A stretch of 64,000 nucleotides of DNA, from contig RPFO01000041.1 of the NCBI GenBank assembly GCA_009746045.1, forward strand, positions 7,974,613-8,038,612, in the 5' to 3' direction. This document shows positions 45,455 through 57,256 of the stretch, piece after piece. The translations under genes and the position numbers were made by a program. The first letter of the stretch is position 1. Each line of letters begins with the position of its first letter. Source of the DNA: Mesostigma viride (Eukaryota; Streptophyta; Mesostigmatophyceae; Mesostigmatales; Mesostigmataceae). The notes under the pieces are model-generated. The model saw only the letters and a program-made list of their open reading frames with translations, did not search any database and was not told the origin of the DNA.

Positions 45455-45802
45455 GGCAGGCTCGAGCTACCATGGTCCGGATTCTCCCGATTTCTGGCCT
45501 GCAATGGTTGTCTCCTTGATATGCTCACATGGGTCTTATTGCACCCACAGCACTTGCCGGATCGTCTATGGCGTGTCCGATTGCAGCTGTGGCATGCCTC
45601 TGGCATGAAGGAGAAAGGGGGTCTCTGCCCTTTCTTCCTGTTGCGCACATGCAGGGATTAAAAGCACTTCGGTGCTCCGTGACTCCCCAACGGGAGCACG
45701 AGTTTAATTAATTAATTAATTAGTTAGTCTCCCGATACCAAGGAGACAACCAGCGTAGGCCAGAAATCTGGAGAATCCTGACCATGGTAGCTCGAGCCTG
45801 CC
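45455..45802. mobile_element. 348-bp inverted-repeat element with 64-bp TIRs
   Basis: The left arm (45455-45518) begins GGCAGGCTCGAGCTACCATG and ends GTCTCCTTG. The right arm (45739-45802) is its reverse complement with about five mismatches. The interior ends in (TTAA)n and shares a stretch with 59640-59860. A single arm recurs at 48988-49050. No transposase is encoded and no clear target duplication is seen. Confidence 0.7.
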
Positions 45803-47253
45803 ATTATCTTTTCCGCGTTTTCGAGTCGTTCAGGATGATGAATATGACTGGAGACGGAAATGTGTAGCCTTGTTCATTGAAATTATGGCTTACGTGAAGA
45901 GCGACTAGATGACCTAGACGGTGGGGCCAGAAACAGCTTGCTTGATCAGGGCGTGTGTTTCGAGCCTAACTGGCCGAGAGTATCTAGTGGTGAGCACCAT
46001 TGCTGCGATCGCTCTCCCACCATTTACGAGGAAATACCCGCAACTGGAAAACCACTGGAATGGTCTAGATAGTCAGTCATAACGTTAGCCATGCCATGTT
46101 TCCAAACGTCCAAGAGCTGCACACACATGCCCAAAGTAACCTTCGTGGCAACCTGCTTGTGCCTGGCAAAGAGGGCTGCTGGGGGGGAAGCCCGCGATAA
46201 TCGGCTGTATTCAACACACTGCCAGACGAGACTCATTCTAGTACATGAAAATACTTGCTTGACCATATGCAGCGGTCGAAAAAAGAGCCAGAGCCCTTCC
46301 TGGAATGTGCAGGTGACAGGCACCTGGAGACGGGAGGAATGAGGATAGGGGACCACCACGTGGAGTGACAGGGTCACCACAAAAACTCACCAGCATACAT
46401 GCATGCGCATCTGTGGGCTATAAGTAACTAGTAATCGGTGGAGCAGCCATGCCAGGGTATCTTAAACTGGGCCGCCGCCGCATCTTACCATGCAAGCCAC
46501 GAATGTTGTGAAGAATGGAAGCACCGGTCATGCAACTGAAAGCACTGGGGCCGCAGCATCACGGAGGCAGCACCAAACAGTGATCCCTCGCTCAGAATGC
46601 CAGGGCCCCCCTGGCTCAGCCAGCTATGCAACACATAACTCCATAGGTCCGAGCCATCTGCATATTGCGGCCGAACAGCATCACGGGAGGCACGCTGAGG
46701 CGGATGGAGCAGGACATGCCAGCCCCCCTCCCTTCAGCCCTTTGCCGTCCAGCCACAGTCCTCGGCACAGCGAGAGCTGCAAAGCGGGGCCGTGATGTGC
46801 CTTCAAGATGGCTCTATCCGTCTAGGGCTTTGGGCCATCATATGCCGTGGCTCATGAGCCGAGTCGCCCTTGCAAGGCATAGTGGGCCTGTCCCGTCGCT
46901 CCTACCGAAGTGTGCTCGTAGTGTGGCCGTGCAACGGGCCAGTCGTGCCCCGAAAACCCCTCTTCAGTGCCGCAGAGTTCCAATCGCGCTATTCAGTGCA
47001 GCAAGCCGGGCATTGCCCTAAAACAGTCTTCTGTGCAGCAGCCCCGGATGCCCTTTCAGCGCAGCACCCATGGAAGCCCCCATCCGGAAAACTGCCCGTG
47101 AGCAGCCTGAATTTTCGTGCAGCTGCCCCCCAGGTATCAGAAATGGCCCCCGAGACCTCTTCAGTGCAGCAGCTTGCTGCAAAGGTGGGTGTTATGAAGC
47201 GGCGGATGAATCACAATCGGTGGCGGTGGGTCGGTAATGCATCCTCTTCCTAC
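45803..47253. other. region without a clear gene; dispersed TTCAGTGCAGCAG phrases
   Basis: No exon with family character was found. From about 46960 to 47275 variants of TTCAGTGCAGCAG recur at irregular spacing (about 46964, 46998, 47033, 47160 and 47253), the last two within a longer shared phrase CAGTGCAGCAGCTTGCTGCA. The last copy overlaps the putative stop of the minus-strand gene. Confidence 0.4.
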
Positions 47254-50200
47254 TCAGTGCAGCAGCTTGCTGCAGAAGTGGGTGCTGAGCGCCGCACAGC
47301 AGTGCCAGCCGGCATGTGTCATGGGCACATCTGGGTAATACTCGTCGAGCGCGAAGAACAGGCCAGCGAGCGCCGTGGACATGGCGTGGTAGCGGTGTGG
47401 CTTGCGCATCTTTTTATCAAAGATGGCGCGCTCGAGGAAGGTGGCCTGGCGGATGTCGATTATTTAAAAAAAGAAAAGCGTGGAGACAGGCACACCGAAA
47501 CAACACACGCGCGCACAAGAGTTGACTATGGGCACAGAGAATGGCCTGGGGCACGTCGTGGGGGACATTCGCGTAGCATTAGTACTTTTGCATCAAGTTT
47601 GACCATTTCTGATGGAAGGAGCAGCATAATCAGCATAACCACTCCAGCCTGGCCGCGTGACCCGCCCCATGCCAGGGCGAGCGGGATAGAGAGCAAGGGC
47701 AGGGATCAAGGAAACTCACTAATTCAAGAAAAAATATTTCTTTGACACTAAAACAATACTACTATTTATTTACTACTATCACAACATACCTATTTAAGAA
47801 GTCCACGGTGGGTTTGGTGCCAAAGCTACAGGCAGTCGTGTGAAACAGGTGTTTACAAAGCGCTCAAGGAACTACGCAGGCAACAAAAGCAAGGGCTTGC
47901 ACCTTCTAGTCTCAGCGTATTTGTGGATGACGGACAGAGAAACCAGAGCAGCTCTCCATCACAAACCGGGGGTTGACCCAGGGCGTACACGCGGGGCTGG
48001 AACACAGATGCTGGTATAGGGATCTGAACAAGGATACCCGAGTATGGTCCATTACCATAGTCGGAGCAAGGAATCTGCAGCGATCCCCGAGCCACAAGCT
48101 TGTGCCGTCCAGTGAGCGCAAACTGTTAACACGTCCGCCAGGGAAAACTTCTTGAAGACTTGATAAACAGAGCAGTTTAAGCCCAAGGCCCACCAGTGGT
48201 GAAAAGTTTGGGTATTTCCTTGCTGCAACCCCGCAACCAGTCCTCTCCCCGAAGGCCCACCCACAATGGCTGCCACCCCATCGATCCCAATTACCTCGAG
48301 CAGGATGGTGTTTGCCGAGGCGACGGCCAGCGGTTGGAAGGGCAGGAATGCGGCGCTGACTATGGTGGCCACCATGGTCGCGGGGCTGTGAGGGTAGAGC
48401 GCGCGCGTCAAGCACTGCACAGGGGGAGGGGGGGGGGGGGGGGGGGGGGGGCACCCATTGGAGTAGGGGATTGGGATATAGGTGATAAACTTCAAATAAT
48501 ATATCTAACAAGATATCTCGGGGGGTCAACCGCGGATGCACGATGACTGAACCGATGACATCGACAACTTACAGCTTCACAAGCAGATTACCATTCTTAC
48601 CATACTACGTACATTACTTTAGGGATACATTCCTATAGGTTTACGTTACTATAGGTATACATTATTTTAGGGATACATTGCTATAGGTACACATGACTAT
48701 AGGTTTACGTTACTATAGGTTTACATTACTACGGGTATACATGACTGTAGGGTATACGTGGCAGTCGTAGTGTGGCTCATCCACCGCGAATGCTCGCAGT
48801 GCTTCCAATAGGTCTGGTCGATATCTGTGTGATACAATACAGTGTATTGCAATCATAACAATCGAATCGTCGAGGTCTCGCTCTGAGCGTTAGCCAGCCA
48901 AACATTTTTAATGTACATGGCTACACATTTCCACCTCCATTCAATTCCATCATCTTGGACAACTCGCCAAACGCGGCTCAGATAAGAGCAGGCTTGAGCT
49001 ACCATGGTCTGGATTCTCCCGATTTCCGGCCTGCACTGGTCGTCTCCTTGATATCATGGTCACTATAGTATATGGTGATGCTGTGCCTGCGCTGGTTGTC
49101 CCATGGATCTCACATCAACCTACCCTAACTGCAGTGGACGTGGCGATGGTGACGTGGCGCTTCGACCACACCGGCATGCGGTGCTTCCAATCGTGTGATG
49201 GGCTATTCACGACACAGAGCTCGACTGCACCCTTACCGCGGTGGACGTGGCGATGGCCACGTGGTCCATCCATCGAGCCGGCTTGCGGTGCTTCCCGCGG
49301 GACATGTGGTACAAGGAAGACGCCAGGCCCACGCCCATGACTGAGTTGCAGAAGGTGCCAGCGTTCTTGCGGATCCTGGGGGGGGGCAGGCAGATAGATG
49401 ACGCCATGCGCTATTGCCACGGTCAGCTGGCACTAGTAGGCACTATTCGGCGTTCTTGCGGATCCTGGGGGGGGGCAGGCAGATAGATGACGCCATGCGC
49501 TATTGCCACGGTCAGCTGGCACTAGTAGGCACTATTCGGCGTTCTTGCGGATCCTGGGGGGGGCAGGCAGATAGATGACGCCATGCGCTATTGCCACGGT
49601 CAGCTGGCACTAGTAGGCACTATTCGGCGTTCTTGCGGATCCTGGGGGGGGCAGGCAGATAGATGACGCCATGCGCTATTGCCACGGTCAGCTGGCACTA
49701 GTAGGCACTATTCGGCGTTCTTGCGGATCCTGGGGGGGGCAGGCAGATAGATGACGCCATGCGCTATTGCCACGGTCAGCTGGCACTAGTAGGCACTATT
49801 CGGCGTTCTTGCGGATCCTGGGGGGGGGCAGGCAGATAGATGACGCCATGCGCTATTGCCACGGTCAGCTGGCACTAGTAGGCACTATTCGGCGTTCTTG
49901 CGGATCCTGGGGGGGGGCAGGCAGATAGATGACGCCATGCGCTATTGCCACGGTCAGCTGGCACTAGTAGGCACTATTCGGCGTTCTTGCGGATCCTGGG
50001 GGGGGCAGGCAGATAGATGACGCCATGCGCTATTGCCACGGTCAGCTGGCACTAGTAGGCACTATTCGGCGTTCTTGCGGATCCTGGGGGGGGGCAGGCA
50101 GATAGATGACGCCATGCGCTATTGCCACGGTCAGCTGGCACTAGTAGGCACTATTCGGCGTTCCTGCGGATCCTGGGGGGGGGCAGACAGATAGATGACG

Positions 50201-53200
50201 CCATGCGCTATTGCCACGGTCAGCTGGCACTAGTAGGCACTATTCGGCGTTCTTGCGGATCCTGGGGGGGGCAGGCAGATAGATGACGCCATGCGCTATT
50301 GCCACGGTCAGCTGGCACTAGTAGGCACTATTCGGCGTTCTTGCGGATCCTGGGGGGGGGCAGGCAGATAGATGACGCCATGCGCTATTGCCACGGTCAG
50401 CTGGCACTATTAGGCACTATTCGGCATTCTTGCGGATCCTGGGGGGAGGAGAGACATAGATAACAAGGTGCGCAATTATGGTTGCAATAATTGCGCACCT
50501 TGGCGCAGTTAGCATGGCAAGGGCTACCAGTATTAAGAACTATTCAACTCACTGTCACTATTAAGGGCTATTCGGTGTCCTTGCGGATCCTGGCATAGGA
50601 AGAGAGAGGCAGAGGATAGGCAAGCGTATGGATGCACTATGCAGCCACCTTTGCCAGCCATCAGCTACCCTAAACCAGCCACCAGCTATCTTTAGCATCA
50701 GCCACCTTTTTCAGCCATCAGCCACCTTAATTATCAGCCACTTTTGACAGCCATCAGCTACCCTAAACCAGCCACCAGCTATCTTTAGCATCAGCCACCT
50801 TTTTCAGCCATCAGCCACCTTAATTATCAGCCACCTTTGACAGCCAGCTATTGTTGCGGATCCTGGGGCAACAGAGAAACAGATCACATCAGTGGCGGTC
50901 ATCATGGTCATGCACCGCTGTAGGTCAGCTATGTGGCCATAAGGCACCCTTGCGGATCCTGGGGGGGCAGGGAGGCTAGCAGGAGCAGGGCGAAGTAGGA
51001 AAATCAACCAGGCTTGACACGGCTGCAGCACCCATGTCAATTAGTTTTACACACACATTAGTTTGTAATATTAAATAGCGTTACAAACACAAATTGACAT
51101 GCACGGTGTAGCGAGCAACTATGGTCAGGCGGCTGCAACGGAGGCCTTTGTGTGGATCCTGTGCGAGGGAAGAATGCAGAAATGGACAGAACACCGCCAG
51201 GGCCAAGGGAAGAAGGCAGAAATGGAAGGAAGAGTGCCACGGCCACACATGTCATAGGCCAGCAAGACGCCAATGGAGGTCACCTTTGCAGAGCGTTAGC
51301 GGGGAGCAGCCTGTGCAGGCGTGAGTAACGAGGTAGTTGGGAAGGGGGCTGACATGCGATAATATTCGAATAAAAGTGGCAATATTTTGTGTGTACTTGT
51401 GCGTTTTGGGGGGGGAAGGGAGTGGGGGGGGGGGGGGGGGGGAAGCTAGCAATGCGTACCTTTGGGACAGGGCATTGTTTCTGCAAGCACGATATTGGTG
51501 AGTGTGAAGATGAATTAATCAATTAAAAGCGTGCGCATGCATGGTGTGGGTACCAATAAATGAACCCCGTGTAAGGATAATTTTGCTGCTAGGGGCTACT
51601 TGAGCCACCCCTGAAGATCGCCGCTTTACGGAGGGGTCGCTACCGAATGCTGAGCACTCCCGGGCAGGCTCACCTGGGCGTGGTGGCCCCCACAATGAGG
51701 AATGGGATGGATGTCGCCACGTTGGCCACGACTTCACGGGAGCAGTGGTCGCCTGCATAAAACGGACAGCAACGAGAAAAACACACAACCAAAAAAACGA
51801 ATAGATACATGTCAGTAAGTACATGGAATAGTTAGTGAAGTACATGTCTTGTTTAGCATACCTTTCCCGTGTTTGCCAAGGCCATTGCAATTTAAAGAAA
51901 GAATCCAACAACACGCGGCACTTTCAGTTTAGCGCTTCTGCGGAAGAAATAGAAGTTCGCGAAGTAGAGTGGAGGGGCAGGGGTCCCAGTAACAAGCTAG
52001 TGCGTCAGTCTACCTTACTTGAGTATGTGATACTCGATGGGGAGTCCCCAGCAGGCAGCGGGCAGCGCAGGATGGACAGAGACTGACAGACATCCCGTGG
52101 CACGCAAGCAGGCCCCAGGGCAGCCAGAGCAACTTCGCCAACCTGATCAAATAAACTTGAGCCCCTATAAAGTCCATACGTACCAGTTCCCTGGCCCGCG
52201 AGCAGGTCCCAGGGCGGCCACATGGACTTGACAAACGACGGCACCCATGCGCGCCGCCGCCGCCCGGTGTGCTCCCGGATGGTGAGCGTCGGGTACAGGC
52301 CCAGGGGCTCCTCCGGCTCCTGCTTGGCCACGCAGGGACCCTGGGGCGCCTCGGGGCAAGCCACCTCAAGCCGCTTGTGTTCATCGGTCGCGGGCAGCGC
52401 GGTCGCTTCTCTGCTAGGTGGCAGCCGTAGGGCGGGAGGGCGGAAGAGATAGGGCATGGGTGGCAGCAACAGGGCAGCGGGAAGGCAGGGGTGGCCGCAG
52501 TAGGGCGCAGAGGGGGGACGCAAAAGGGCAGGATTAGGGCAAACGTAAGCACGCTACCCCCGATGCTGAACGCCAAAGCAAACATCATATGCCTCTCAAG
52601 TCCATGTCGGCACCCTCCAACAAACGGATAGCGATGCCCACCAACGCCCACCAACGCCCACCAACACCAATGCCCACCAACACCAATGCCCACCAACACC
52701 AATGCCGACCAACACCAATGCCAACCAACACCAATGCCCACCAATGCCCACCAACCAACACCAACCAACACCAAGTCATGCCAACTAATGCTGGTCGATG
52801 CCCAGCCGGTGTGCCAGCCAAGGTTCCTGCAGAGAAGGTCACCGGCACTCCCAAACCATGAAGCCTTGACGCCACCTTTGCACCAGCAACGCGCTATATC
52901 TATACATGTATTTGCCAAAAAAACATCACCCTGGCAACTAGCTCCCTGAGAACCCAAACAGGAGGACCTCGTCGTGTCATACGCTTCCTTTAGCCAGGAC
53001 TAAATTGATGAGGCCCCAGATTCCAAAATCTATCAAGTGAGCCATGACCTTAATGGCACGTAACAGTAATCAGCGGCCTTCAACTTTTGACCAACATGGC
53101 AGTCCCTGGCTATACAAAGATATATTATGAAAATACAACACATACGCACTGAACACGACCTTAGCATATGTTTGCATCGAAGCAAAAAGGGCGGTCGCCA

Positions 53201-54188
53201 TATGAAGCTTATGTATATACTCATTCCTGACAAGTGGCTGCCCTCTGCTCAGCTCTCAAGCCAACGAAAGGACATAGGACACTCAACGCCATGACTGTGC
53301 TGGCAAGGCTGCGGATGTTTCAAAACAAGTACACGGGCATACAAAACTATTATTATTCATGCAAAACTTTTATTTCCCAACAGAAGTATGATTACACGAA
53401 ACTATGAATGCATATAACCATCGATAAAACAAAGTATAATGAATACACTTAGATGCCCCGATGCCCGCATGCTATAGGCGGCCAAGGAGTCACTTGGTGG
53501 TGCTGACGGAACAGGTGCTGCCTCAACGCGGCACTGTGATAATCAGCAGGAGGAGAATAGGCCGTTAGTCAGCTACCATTTGCACGTTCTAGGAAATTAT
53601 AAGCAGGTCAGACTGCAACAGCCCGAAACAGATATGGTGGCTGATTCTGACATGGTCACCTGCAGGCGGGCAAGCAGCCATCCATCTAAGTTGAATGAGC
53701 TCATCAGCAAGAGCTCAAGTAATGTAGACTGTTGGGAGCCTGGAAATTTTTAAGTTTGCTTCGAAAAGCTTAACCGTGAGCGTTTGGATACCGGACTTTA
53801 GGCATGGCGGGATAAGCCCGAGATCCATCCTTGTGCACATAACAATGCCCACGCGTTTCTAGGTTATTCCAAAACTGTAACCTTTAAAGCAGGGGGGGAG
53901 ATAGCACAGTAAGCAATTACCAAAGCAGGTTGAAGATGCCTTCCGTAAGCTATCATCCGTAACCGGTCAAAAGGGGGCAACTACCCAATCGAGAGGTGCT
54001 AAACATGAAAGGTTCCTACTTGCGGCTTTTACTCGCCTGCTGTAGAACGCAGTCCTCCGCAGCTCTTCATTCTCCAATTCGAGCTTCAAAATATACTCAG
54101 ATAAGCACTGGCGGTCCCCTTGGCAGGCCTCGATGGCTCGCAAGCCTTTAAGCCGCCCCGCGCCACTGCCCAGCAGGCTAACTCCCAT
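47254..54188 (-). CDS. spliced gene of unknown function, hydrophobic segments (host)
   Basis: Exons on the minus strand: 54188-54033 starts with ATG and gives 52 codons (CLSEYILKLELENEELRR), followed by GTAAAAG. An exon ending at 52184, before GTACGT, gives GLYPTLTIREHTGRRRRAWV and WPPWDLLAGQG. Exon 51752-51674 (REVVANVATSIPFLIVGATT), exon 48385-48295 (MVATIVSAAFLPFQPLAVAS) and exon 47445-47254 (FLERAIFDKKMRKPHRYHAM, STALAGLFFALDEYY) join in matching phases (1, 2, 0). Two or three segments are hydrophobic, so a membrane protein is likely. The link between the first two exons is unresolved and a middle exon is probably missed. I do not recognise the family. Introns hold the 89-bp minisatellite. 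Confidence 0.5.
48428..48451 (+). repeat. poly-G run (24 G)
   Basis: An uninterrupted G run, in an intron on the C-rich strand of the minus-strand gene. Similar runs occur at 51424-51442 (19 G) and 56960-56988 (29 G). Confidence 0.9.
48608..48765 (+). repeat. short tandem repeat, about 14-17 bp unit
   Basis: Degenerate copies of ACATTACTATAGGTAT, varying as TTTACGTTACTATAGG or ACATGACTATAGG, run for about 150 bp. Confidence 0.75.
48988..49050 (+). repeat. solo copy of the 64-bp TIR of the 45455 element
   Basis: It starts GCAGGCTTGAGCTACCATGG, ends GTCTCCTTG and follows the left TIR at 45455 almost throughout. No inverted partner was found nearby. Confidence 0.6.
49361..50450 (+). repeat. 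minisatellite, about 89-bp unit, about 12 copies
   Basis: Each unit starts GGCGTTCTTGCGGATCCTGG, then a run of G, then CAGGCAGATAGATGACGCCA, ending CACTAGTAGGCACTATTC. Copies are nearly identical except for the G-run length (about 7 to 9) and rare substitutions. The core TTGCGGATCCTGG reappears singly near 50580, 50853 and 50949. It lies in an intron of the minus-strand gene. Confidence 0.95.
50640..50855 (+). repeat. CAGCCACC-rich tandem repeat (two copies of about 94 bp)
   Basis: The phrase CCCTAAACCAGCCACCAGCT through TTAATTATCAGCCAC occurs at about 50669 and 50760, itself built of CAGCCATCAGCCACC units. Confidence 0.85.
52620..52790 (+). repeat. minisatellite of ACCAACACCAATGCCC units
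   Basis: Units of 12 to 18 bp combining CCACCAACACCAATG phrases lie in an intron or upstream part of the minus-strand gene. Open frames across it arise from the repeat. Confidence 0.85.
52791..54032. other. intronic region of the minus-strand gene, nothing distinct
   Basis: This lies between the first exon (54188-54033) and the exon near 52400. No repeat or further exon could be supported, although one short exon is expected from the phase mismatch. Confidence 0.3.
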
Positions 54189-54785
54189 GATTCCACCCCC
54201 CTCCTGTCCCGTAAATATGGCTTCGCCGTGGGCTTAATCAAGCAACACTAGATCATATACCCATGCCGGCCTGCCATAGTGATACTTCTGTGTTTCCTCT
54301 TCCCGGCCCGACGTCCCACGTACGGCGCGTGCTCGCTACCAAAAACGCGCAATTATGGATCACCCTTACCAAGCGCGCAAATGCAAACTGTACACTGCAA
54401 AGCTCTTCCCAGCGGGGCAGGGCAGGCTAATTGGCGCAAAAGACAGATACAAATCGTTGCTACAAAGCATTGCCATATCATTCCTGCCTGCTCACGCATG
54501 GCTTCACGAAGTTACGGGACTTACCCGCCTTTGCTTACGGGTGATGACGCTGCCCGCCTTGATGCCGAGCGCGCGGGAACACGATGCGGACCTTGGCGGA
54601 GTATCTTACACGACACCACTCTGTGCCAGTGTACGTGGCGCCTTTGGAGTTGTTTACGTCGTTTGGGGCGTGTACGGACACCATCCAAACATAAGATTCA
54701 TTCATCCGGCGGAGCCCATTTTTACATAATTATGTCGCTAGGCATAATGTTGCAAACCTTCCAACGGACAATTGGATAATAAATA

Positions 54786-55454
54786 CAGGGGGGGTGTCCG
54801 AAACAAAAATATCAGACACATACGCTGAAATTTTCCAAAAGTTGGCCCTTGGACCCTACCTACCTAGCACGTAGGCGCTATACCTAGCAAAACCCTGAGG
54901 TCCCAAGGGTTATAGGGGTCAACTTAGGGAGCCAAATGATCAGCTCCGCGAGCTCTACCGTTTGAGCATATTGGTGTAAGTATGGGAAAATTCCGGTGTT
55001 CTAAAATGGGTCATTGGCCGGCGCGACGCGATACTGGCACGGCACGGCGCTGGATAGCCGAAGCCTTGTAGTGGTGGCAGACGGCAGCATACTTCCGTGC
55101 CTAGGGGCAGCACCATCTTGCGGGCAACCCCCCCCCCCTCTATGGTACCTGCCAAAATTTTGACTGCAGATTTGGGTTCAGCTCGCCAAGTGCTATCAGT
55201 TTGTCCGTCAAACCGTTTCAAAATTCCGATGACCATACTGGGAGCTAGCAGAAATCCAAGTGTTTTGTTGTAAAAAAACCGTATCGGCCCGGCACCCTAC
55301 CTATCTACCCTTTAAGTTAACGGTTTTTGAGGCTCTGTAACTTCTAACCTAGAGACCCCCTGGGGTTGCGACCAGCGGCAAACATGCTTTTTTCGCGAGA
55401 TCTAACTCGAATCCAGCGTCGTGTAAATTTTCTTGTTTTTGGACACCCCCCCTG
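54786..55454. mobile_element. 669-bp non-autonomous TIR element with AATA duplication
   Basis: The ends are CAGGGGGGGTGTCC and its exact reverse complement, with partial pairing continuing into AAAACAA-type sequence. AATA lies on both sides (54782-54785 and 55455-55458). No coding region is seen. This looks like a MITE; the superfamily is not assigned. Confidence 0.7.
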
Positions 55455-56777
55455 AATAAAGATACCCATTTCCCCGAAACCTTCCAACGTGCAGTCATGA
55501 GCGTCCGTACCAGCGTCCAGCGTGCTGCAAGAAGAACAACATCTGTACTCATGGCTGTACTATCAAGTTACAAACTCTGCGCTCTGGACAACACTGTTTG
55601 TGATGGCATGATGTTCAGTGTTCAGTGTTCAGTGTCCTGGCCCTCGGCCTTTCCAAATCTCTGCTGCCCATGTGCGGCGGCGTGGGCAACAACCACAACA
55701 ACTGGACTACACTTTTCACTTTCCGAGTATTTTTCCGGGTAAATCATGGGTAAATGGGTATTTTTTATCAACCAATGGGAATGATATCGGCGGGTAAAGG
55801 GCACTTTCCGAGTATTTTCCGGGTAAATGTTTATTTTTATTAACCAATAGGAATATCTTTAGGTGAAGGGGTACCACGTATCGACCAGCTGGTTACCCAT
55901 TGTGTGTACAGTAGTGTGATAGGTGATACACTGTATGTTTACAGAAGGGAGCAGTATGTGACCAGGGAAGCCAGGTGGCACGCGTAAGGTCACCGTGAGG
56001 AATGCAAGTAAACACCCTGTTGCGTCCCAGGAGAGCATGAAAAAGCTCTACTGTACAGTACTGTAAGGGGCTGGGCAAAGCACTTTCCGAGTATTCTTCG
56101 GCGCCAAGTCATCGAATGCTGGACTACAGATACTGATACTGTAGTGATGAGGCTCTTCGCGTGTGGTCCTAGAAGTGGTGCTACCGCCCGCCTCAACTGC
56201 ACAGCGATCTACAGTGCTGTAAGCGGAACCACAGACAACTGCACAGCGAGGACGCCATTTGGGCGAAGAAGGGCTTGTGTGGGTAATAGGTTTTTAGTTA
56301 TTGGCGACGAGGCTCAGGCGCACACAGGAAAGCCACTTTAAAACCTTCTCTTCATCAAAAGACGAATAGAGGCCGTTGCCTCCGTTATAGGCAGCTTGAT
56401 TTTTGGACTTTTGCATGACACGGCAAATGACAACGTCAGAAGAAGCAAAAACGCAATGCCTGAAGTACTTGGAGGTGATTAGGCCTTACGTTGCCTTTTA
56501 TGAATGAGTAATGCAGTGACCGTGCATGGTCTGCATGTGAGCTGGTTGGCATAGTGCACACCCTAGATTGCAAATTGTCTAGGCGTCTGCAACCAGTCAA
56601 ATCGCTTTGGTCATGGGAAACGATGAGCGCAACTGGGAAATGCGCATGCACATGCAACATGCCATCATTTTATAACTTGCCATCCAGTCACGATCGCTGC
56701 CGTCGAATGGTTGTTTTTACGCATTTATCTGACACCTCGTTATCCTTAAAGTTGTCCCCCTGCTCTACCTCGTGCAG
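55455..56777. other. intergenic or upstream region of the tRNA-editing gene
   Basis: The first exon of the downstream gene must lie here or further left but was not identified. A phrase CACTTTCCGAGTATT recurs at 55717, 55802 and 56081, the first two followed by CCGGGTAAAT and later ACCAAT, as a small dispersed repeat. Confidence 0.35.
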
Positions 56778-56958
56778 TCGCAGGGCATTACCGTGGAATG
56801 CCACACGCATCCGGTCGTGCTGACTGTTGAAGAACAGGTAAATTCCTATCCTTGAATTTATAGGTTGTCGCTCTGTAGTTGACAGTGCGAGCTACATAGC
56901 TTTTGTGGTATACTGACTACGACGTTGACCTAGCGTTGGGACTCTAGGCTGTTTTTTC

Positions 56959-56992
<34 letters not shown>

Positions 56993-57170
56993 TTCGTGTA
57001 AACTGCGTGGGCAAATAAAGCATGGCATTTTGCAGAGAAAGGAGAGAAGACTATGGAAATGAATGGGGAGTAGTCAGACGAAGTTGAAGAGCTCAGGAAG
57101 AATTTCTGAGTGCTGGCCACAGTGCCCTGGAGAGCTAATGCAATGAAAACAAACATAAACATCTCTCTCA

Positions 57171-57256
<86 letters not shown>

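Noticed and set aside
46870-47745. 291-codon plus-strand open frame
   Set aside because: It lacks recognisable domains, runs over repeated GCAGCAG phrases and overlaps, on the opposite strand, an exon with good splice phase.
49361-50450. CRISPR array
   Set aside because: Repeats are head-to-tail without unique spacers, in eukaryotic intron DNA.
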